A stretch of 9,408 nt of DNA from the NCBI RefSeq assembly GCF_001447995.1, contig NZ_LDPE01000012.1, forward strand, positions 1-9,408, written 5' to 3'. Positions 6,130 through 9,408 of the stretch are shown here, in pieces. The stretch's first letter is position 1; the number at the start of each line of letters is the position of its first letter. The notes beneath the pieces are model-generated. The model did not search any database, was not told the DNA's origin, and was given only the letters and a program-made list of their open reading frames with translations. The position numbers were made by a program, and so were the translations under genes. Origin of the DNA: Maribacter dokdonensis DSW-8 (GTDB lineage Bacteria; Bacteroidota; Bacteroidia; Flavobacteriales; Flavobacteriaceae).

Positions 6130-6412
6130 TTAAAGGGAAGAGTGATTTCGAGGTTCGGCTAGATACTTGAGAAAGATATCGTCGCTTAGGTTTACGCTCT
6201 TCCTGAACTGATTTATTAAAGCATTATTTTAGATAATCAATAATAAGCTTAAGTAGAAGGGACAGAGAGGTCTCGGCTAGATACACTTTAGGGTGATATC
6301 GTTTCTTAGAAATCCCGCCCTTCTATAATTTTCTTGGAATCCGGACAGTACCTAGGTCCTTTGGATAGAGATCGAATCAAATGCGAGCAAGGATGATAAA
6401 GGGAATTATAGC
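6130..6412 (+). ncRNA. Bridge RNA with donor loop and two target-type loops
   Basis: There are three structured modules. Hairpin 1 (6136-6203) has a 9-bp stem GGAAGAGTG/CGCTCTTCC. Hairpin 2 (6255-6324) has a 7-bp stem AGAAGGG/CCCTTCT. Both contain CGGCTAGATAC, then GATATCGT, then CTTAG at matching places. Module 3 is closed by CTATAATT/AATTATAG (6323-6330, 6404-6411). Module 3 carries ACAGTACCT (6345-6353), identical to the element right end (7531-7539), and ATGCGAG (6381-6387), which pairs with CTCGTAT at the left end with one G-T wobble. It is therefore the donor-binding loop. Hairpin 1 carries TTCGGCT (6154-6160), equal to the target TTCAGCT but for a wobble-compatible change, and CGCTTAG (6183-6189), the exact complement of target CTAAGCG. 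Hairpin 2 has different guides, TCTCGGCT and TTTCTTAG. Confidence 0.75.
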
Positions 6413-6427
6413 TTAAAAACCGAAGAA

Positions 6428-7501
6428 ATGGAAAAGCGTTTAAAACAGAGTCTTGGTATCGATGTTTCAAAGTTGAACCTGTCATTGTCACTAGGGTTTC
6501 TAAATGAAAGGCTGGTCAAGGAATTCAAGTCCCGTCCCGATGTATCCAATGATATAAAGGGCTATAAGGTACTCTTGAAATGGTTGGGGGCATCCGTCGA
6601 TCCCGAAGTGGAATTGTTGGTGGTGATGGAAGCCACGGGCGTGTATCATCAAGGTATAGCACATTATCTATATGAACATGGCCATAGCGTTTGTGTCATG
6701 CAATCCGGCCGTGTAAAGCGCTATGCGCAGAGTTTGGACCAACGTTCAAAAACGGATGCGTTGGATAGTAGGATGCTAAGTATGTTAGGCCTGGAAAGAA
6801 ACATCCGTCCTTGGCACCCGCCCAGTGAAGAGTTGCAGGAGCTAAAAGGGCTGAGCAGGGAACGTAGTTCATTGCTCAACGACAGAACGATGGAGACCAA
6901 TCGGCAAGGAGCGATCGCATCGAGCGTGCATAGCAATGTAAGAGCACTAAAAAGGCACAAGATCAGGTTAAAGCTTCTCAATACACAGATAGAGGCAGTT
7001 GAAGAAGAGATGCGGTCATTGATAGCGGACAACGAAGAATTGAAAAGGAAACTTGAATATTTGACAAGCATACCTGGTGTATCGTTCATATCTGCGGCTA
7101 CGGTAATCGGGGAAACCTTAGGTTTTGAATCGATAGTCAACGCCAAGCAGTTGGCCAGCTACGCCGGTTACGATGTAGTATTGAGGGAGTCCGGCAACTA
7201 CAAAGGGAAGACCAGGATCAGTAAAAAAGGGAACAGCCATATCAGGGCGGTACTACATATGCCCTCGATGACCTGTGTACGCTGTAACCCTACATTGAAA
7301 CAGTTCTATAACAGACTAAAGCCAAACAAAGCAAAGCCTTTGGTGGCACTTGTAGCGGTACAGAGAAAATTATTGATATTGATGTACACCTTGTGGAAGA
7401 ACGAACAGTTCTATGATGCTGAATTTGAAATAAAAAAGCAGCAAAAGCATGAAGCCCTTGCTGCGCGGGATAACAACTTGATAAATCAATCTGTTTCCTA
7501 A
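6428..7501 (+). CDS. IS110-family transposase, complete
   Basis: 357 residues, full family length. The DEDD residues are present: D12 in LGIDVSK, E68 in VVMEATGVY, and D110 and D113 in SKTDALDSRM. A coiled-coil-like linker (about 175-212, KLLNTQIEAVEEEMRSLIAD) connects to the transposase_20 domain. That domain has TSIPGVSFISAATVIGE (about 213-229), QLASYAGYD and RESGNYKGKTRISKKGN with the candidate serine at about 255. It should use the upstream bridge RNA to pick its target and recombine a circular form into it. The ATG follows an A-rich leader (TTAAAAACCGAAGAA), and the frame ends 38 nt before the right end. No disruption was seen. It is clearly different in sequence from the transposase at 4129-5184. 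Confidence 0.97.
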   Translation: MEKRLKQSLGIDVSKLNLSLSLGFLNERLVKEFKSRPDVSNDIKGYKVLLKWLGASVDPEVELLVVMEATGVYHQGIAHYLYEHGHSVCVMQSGRVKRYAQSLDQRSKTDALDSRMLSMLGLERNIRPWHPPSEELQELKGLSRERSSLLNDRTMETNRQGAIASSVHSNVRALKRHKIRLKLLNTQIEAVEEEMRSLIADNEELKRKLEYLTSIPGVSFISAATVIGETLGFESIVNAKQLASYAGYDVVLRESGNYKGKTRISKKGNSHIRAVLHMPSMTCVRCNPTLKQFYNRLKPNKAKPLVALVAVQRKLLILMYTLWKNEQFYDAEFEIKKQQKHEALAARDNNLINQSVS

Positions 7502-7713
7502 ATTATTAAAGAAAAAACTTGTTTTTTGACACAGTACCTAAGCGTAGTGCGGTAGTAAGGAAACCTTTCGTTTCCGTCTACGCACGAAGCTAAAGCTTAT
7601 TGTTTTGATTTATTTTTTTCTATTCTAAAGCTAAATCCATAAGATTTAGCGACTTTATAAATATACATAGACCTTTCGATTTAAACTTAAACTCCGCATT
7701 GCGTTTAGGTTTT

Positions 7714-8180
7714 GTTAGCATTAGTTTTTATTCTTTAGTATACTCAATAGATATTTTCGATTCGTTATTTAGTTCATATAACAGTATATCTTTCTGTATT
7801 TCTTGCTCAATACTTTTTGGATTTCTACCAATATTTTTCACGTAAAAAAATATTCCCTTAGGTTCTTCATAATGTAAAAAGTTATTTTCCATTTTATCCA
7901 ATTTGAATCTTTCCCAAGTGTCAAGCGTTAGAGTTTTATTTTTATTAAAGAAGTGAACTATAGCTAAATCATCTGAATTTTCTGTTTTGAGTCCTTTTTT
8001 AGTAAAGTGTTTGGCTAACATTACTTGAAAAAGTATTTGTTCTTCTATATATAAGTTGATTGCTACGCTTTTTGCTCCTTGCTTTTTACATTCAATAATT
8101 GCTTCTGAAATTGGCATCTCAGAAATTATTTTTTTCTTCTTTTTAAATAATCCAAACATTTATTTCATATTAATGCTAAC
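7714..8180 (-). repeat. Cassette F borders: 10-bp perfect inverted repeat
   Basis: GTTAGCATTA (7714-7723) and TAATGCTAAC (8171-8180) are exact reverse complements enclosing the gene 7728-8159. The start codon lies 11 nt inside the right border and the stop 4 nt inside the left one, so the cassette is nearly all coding. Confidence 0.8.
7728..8159 (-). CDS. Small hypothetical protein with basic N-terminus
   Basis: 143 residues, beginning MFGLFKKKKKI: a short hydrophobic start followed by five lysines, which could favour peripheral membrane contact but is not a signal peptide. The rest mixes helical (ISEAIIECKKQGAKSVAINL, then EEQILFQVMLAKHFTKKG) and beta-type (GIFFYVKNIG) segments. I do not recognise the family and see no catalytic motif. 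It is the only gene in cassette F, in the same orientation as C, D and E. The ATG is in the context GTTAGCATTAATATGAAATAAATG; an earlier ATG in this leader runs straight into TAA, so the start at 8159 is preferred. Any promoter would have to be in the spacer to its right. Confidence 0.75.
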   Translation of the reverse strand: MFGLFKKKKKIISEMPISEAIIECKKQGAKSVAINLYIEEQILFQVMLAKHFTKKGLKTENSDDLAIVHFFNKNKTLTLDTWERFKLDKMENNFLHYEEPKGIFFYVKNIGRNPKSIEQEIQKDILLYELNNESKISIEYTKE

Positions 8181-8422
8181 GTGTTTGTATATGGAAAGTT
8201 GCGTGTTTGCTTGCGATGATTTTCCGAAGGAAAATCAGACGTAGTAAACGTGCAACGACCTTTTGATTTAGCTAAAAATAGCAATTTTTTATATACGTAT
8301 ATAATTAATTGTTGGTTCTCTGTGTGCTCGGAAAATTCCTGCGGAATTTTCCTTAGGTTCGTTTCCTTTTACTAACTTAGACCTAGCCAACACAACTAAT
8401 CATATACAACACGTTGTAACCA
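8171..8422. other. attC-like spacer 6 (head-to-head between F and G), 232-nt core
   Basis: The arms GTGTTTGTATATG (8181-8193) and CATATACAACAC (8401-8412) directly adjoin the AAC and GTT borders and pair perfectly except for one extra T on the left, like the extrahelical base of attC sites. Further stems are GTTGCGTGTTT/AAACGTGCAAC (8198-8208, 8246-8256; 9 of 11), GATTTTCC/GGAAAATC (8218-8225, 8229-8236) and a perfect 10-bp GGAAAATTCC/GGAATTTTCC (8330-8339, 8343-8352). It separates two genes that start on either side of it, so it should hold both promoters, but I see no clear promoter pair. No gene seen in 8160-8428. Confidence 0.7.
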
Positions 8423-8879
8423 ATTTAAGTGAACGAACTAAAATTCATAAAAAGAACTTTAAAAGAAGACAAAAATAGGAATGCTGAATCGCGAGACTTT
8501 TTTGACTTAATAGTGGACGGAAAATCTTTATTTGACCAATTTGTAGATGCGGAATCTGATTTGGCATCAAGTTTCGGATTTTATGATGATTCGAATCTGA
8601 ATATTCAAATAGTGGACGAATTCCTGAAAATCCAAAAATCAGAATTGGAATCTGAACGAACTATGTTGTTTGTTTGCAGAGAATGTGGAGATATTGGTTG
8701 TGGAGCAATCACTGTGGAAATTGAAAAAAAGGAAAATTCCTATATCTGGAAAAATTTCGCTTGGGATAATGGATATGAGGAGATTTTAAAAAATGACTTT
8801 ATTGATTTTCAAATGTTGGAATTTAATAAAACGGAGTATGAATCGGAATTAAACACTCTGAAAAAAAACTGGTTACAAC
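8413..8879 (+). repeat. Cassette G borders: 10-bp perfect inverted repeat
   Basis: GTTGTAACCA (8413-8422) and TGGTTACAAC (8870-8879) are exact reverse complements. The gene starts 6 nt inside the left border and its frame overruns the right border to 8917. The right-edge insertion sequence begins 2-4 nt after this border. Confidence 0.75.
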
Positions 8880-8917
8880 AAAGAACTGAGATAAAAAACA
8901 AACAAATTCTTCTTTAA
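8429..8917 (+). CDS. Hypothetical protein with CxxC...C motif (VCRECGDIGCGAI)
   Basis: 162 residues from a GTG start in CAATTTAAGTGAAC, the counterpart of the ATG context at the cassette B start; no ATG lies between border and gene body. The acidic N-terminal half (about 20-75) is followed by LFVCRECGDIGCGAITVEIE and YIWKNFAWDNGYEEI. The three clustered cysteines may bind metal or simply be structural. This CRECGDIGCGAI pattern recurs in small uncharacterised bacterial proteins; no function is known to me. The frame crosses the cassette border, GGTTACAACAAAGA reading as W-L-Q-Q-R, and continues 38 nt into what appears to be insertion-sequence DNA before TAA. The final residues (TEIKNKQILL) are therefore probably not native. 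Confidence 0.85.
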   Translation: MNELKFIKRTLKEDKNRNAESRDFFDLIVDGKSLFDQFVDAESDLASSFGFYDDSNLNIQIVDEFLKIQKSELESERTMLFVCRECGDIGCGAITVEIEKKENSYIWKNFAWDNGYEEILKNDFIDFQMLEFNKTEYESELNTLKKNWLQQRTEIKNKQILL

Positions 8918-8938
8918 TCCGAGACAATATTATTTCAG

Positions 8939-8977
8939 GCTCATAGATTCAATAACTTGATTCTTTGAGCTTTTTTT
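8939..8977 (+). terminator. Rho-independent-type terminator after cassette G gene
   Basis: GCTCATAGATTCA (8939-8951) and TGATTCTTTGAGC (8958-8970) form a 13-bp stem with two mismatches and a six-base loop, followed by seven T (8971-8977). It lies 21 nt after the stop at 8917. It appears to be inside the right end of the insertion sequence, where it could block read-through from the cassette into the element. Confidence 0.6.
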
Positions 8978-8995
8978 ATTCGATCTAGCTTCTAT

Positions 8996-9408
8996 TTATC
9001 TAGGCAATATTGAAACGTAAGTTTCATCATATGGCCTGCCAGATTTTGCAATGGCAAAAGACTGCTTTAAAAGTTTGTTGGCAACGGCTATCAGTGCCAG
9101 TTTCTTGCTCTTTCCCCTGTTCACGATCCGCTCATAAACCTCTCTGCATGCCCTATTGTGCTTACAAGCGTTAAAAGAACATAGAAATAATAGGTTGCGA
9201 AGTTTTCTATTGCCGACCTTACTTATTCGCGCACGACCTCTCACACTGCTCCCCGATTCCCGTATCGTTGGGGTTATACCTACATAGCTACAAAGCTGTG
9301 CCGCATTTTCGAACTTATTGAACCCATCGGTGACCACTATTAGGAACAATGCAGTCTTTTGACCTATACCGGGTATTGACATCAATAAAGTCAATTGCTC
9401 CTGTTGTA
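8996..9408 (-). CDS. IS110-family transposase, C-terminal part
   Basis: The frame is open at the right window edge (reads QQEQLTLLMSIPGIG) and ends in TAA at 8996-8998, about 137 residues. It is the transposase_20 (IS116/IS110/IS902) domain: the helix-hairpin-helix SIPGIGQKTALFLIV, then QLCSYVGITPTIRESGSSVRG with the candidate nucleophilic serine in RESGSS, RISKVGNRKLRNLLFLCSFN, and KSKKLALIAVANKLLKQSFA. The catalytic DEDD half lies beyond the window. In style it matches the N-terminal fragment at 1-471 and differs from the two complete transposases between them. It is intact as far as visible. Confidence 0.95.
   Translation of the reverse strand, partial: QQEQLTLLMSIPGIGQKTALFLIVVTDGFNKFENAAQLCSYVGITPTIRESGSSVRGRARISKVGNRKLRNLLFLCSFNACKHNRACREVYERIVNRGKSKKLALIAVANKLLKQSFAIAKSGRPYDETYVSILPR

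Larger units (their letters stand above)
6078..7539 (+). mobile_element. Complete IS110-family element with left-end bridge RNA, about 1462 bp
   Basis: Comparison with the other spacer copies shows a target CAGCTAAGCG cut at the CT core. CT is present at both flanks (6076-6077 and 7538-7539) with no longer duplication. The element ends, ACAGTAC-CT at the right and CT-CGTATG at the left, join in the circle to a sequence resembling the donor site I recall for IS621. One transposase gene (6428-7501) is preceded by a 350-nt non-coding left end carrying the bridge RNA, with a short right end: the IS110-subgroup layout. No inverted repeats are evident at the ends, as expected for that subgroup. Confidence 0.9.
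6059..7723 (-). other. attC-like spacer 5 (between E and F), split by an insertion sequence
   Basis: The site consists of 6069-6077 plus 7540-7713, rejoining to 183 nt. The sequence after the E border reads GATTCAGCT, then continues after the element with AAGCGTAGTGCGG (7540-7552). The far arm is CCGCATTGCGTTTAGG (7694-7709) before the F border GTTAGCATTA (7714). The inner hairpins are GGAAAC/GTTTCC (7559-7564, 7570-7575) and GCTAAATC/GATTTAGC (7630-7637, 7643-7650). It is highly similar to spacer 4 in the same orientation. No gene seen in 7502-7727. Confidence 0.75.
8882..9408 (-). mobile_element. IS110-family element, 3' part (runs off right edge)
   Basis: The 3' part of a minus-strand IS110-family element: the C-terminal transposase region (8996-9408) plus 114 nt of right end. 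The terminus is placed at the AG (CT on the minus strand) at 8882-8883. The adjacent eight bases (8882-8889) equal the putative left donor guide of the left-edge element (542-549), and the next bases outward are the cassette G border. TTTG near the end (minus strand, about 8899-8904) would lie 17-21 nt from TAAGTTTG of the left-edge element in a circle junction. If the two are the same element type, both copies share orientation and bracket the whole cassette array. The inference of identity rests on these short matches and family resemblance. Confidence 0.7.

Noticed and set aside
6306..6491. Minus-strand 61-codon frame
   Set aside because: Lies opposite the bridge RNA donor loop and the transposase start, which explain the conservation better.
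6721..7146. 141-codon minus-strand frame opposite the transposase at 6428-7501
   Set aside because: Antisense shadow of a conserved transposase; no recognisable protein features. The same applies to the minus frames at 4276-4650, 4578-4766 and 5073-5258 opposite the other transposase.
1542..7713. Spacer repeats as MITEs or REP elements
   Set aside because: They have no target duplications, always abut GTT/AAC cassette borders, and their polarity follows gene orientation, which fits recombination sites better.
8056..8244. Plus-strand 62-codon frame
   Set aside because: Opposite the cassette F gene and running into the structured spacer; crosses a cassette border and has no protein-like features.
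1542..8412. CRISPR array explanation for the repeated spacers
   Set aside because: Repeats are about 180 nt, few, separated by whole genes and in both orientations; no short regular repeats or Cas genes.
867..8879. Gene-flanking inverted repeats as transcription terminators
   Set aside because: The two arms lie at opposite ends of each gene, 450-770 nt apart, rather than forming a local hairpin followed by a T-run.

Overview
The window looks like a low-GC Bacteroidota genome, most likely a flavobacterium. AT-rich leaders stand in for Shine-Dalgarno sites, the lipoprotein signals end in FSC followed by charged residues, one protein carries a CHU_C-like SPNNDGINDFW motif, and TAnnTTTG-type promoter boxes are present. 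There are no housekeeping genes. The window is accessory DNA: seven small cassettes carrying eight cargo genes, plus four IS110-family elements.

Layout: (1) 1-683, 5' part of an IS110-family element on the minus strand. (2) 867-1541, cassette A, a lipoprotein (+). (3) 1723-2495, cassette B, two small genes (+). (4) 2502-3092, cassette C (-). (5) 3271-3894, cassette D, a membrane protein (-). (6) 4073-5473, a complete IS1111-type IS110 element (+). (7) 5479-6068, cassette E, a lipoprotein (-). (8) 6078-7539, a complete IS110-type element (+) with a readable bridge RNA. (9) 7714-8180, cassette F (-). (10) 8413-8879, cassette G (+). (11) 8882-9408, 3' part of another minus-strand IS110-family element, probably the same kind as the one at the left edge.

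The main result is that every non-transposase gene unit is bounded by its own perfect 10-bp inverted repeat. It always starts GTTR and ends YAAC, but the other bases differ from cassette to cassette. Between cassettes lie structured spacers, mostly 178-232 nt, with imperfect outer inverted repeats and inner hairpins. This is the logic of integron attC sites: cassette-specific R'/R'' boxes around a GTT/AAC crossover core, with L-box-like inner arms. The box consensus is not the classical GTTRRRY and no integrase is in the window. I therefore call it an integron-like (CALIN-like) cassette array of an unfamiliar type. Spacer polarity follows gene orientation. The array consists of a plus segment (A, B), a minus segment (F, E, D, C) and G (+). 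B and C meet tail to tail at a 16-bp perfect palindrome, and F and G meet head to head.

The four IS110-family elements sit at or inside these cassette sites, as IS1111-attC elements do in known integrons. Two empty sites can be reconstructed by comparing spacer copies. The element at 6078-7539 encodes what looks like a bridge RNA with a donor loop matching its own ends, one target loop matching the actual insertion site, and a second target-type loop of the same build carrying different guides. Its -33 and -7 promoter boxes lie at opposite ends and would be joined only in the circular form.
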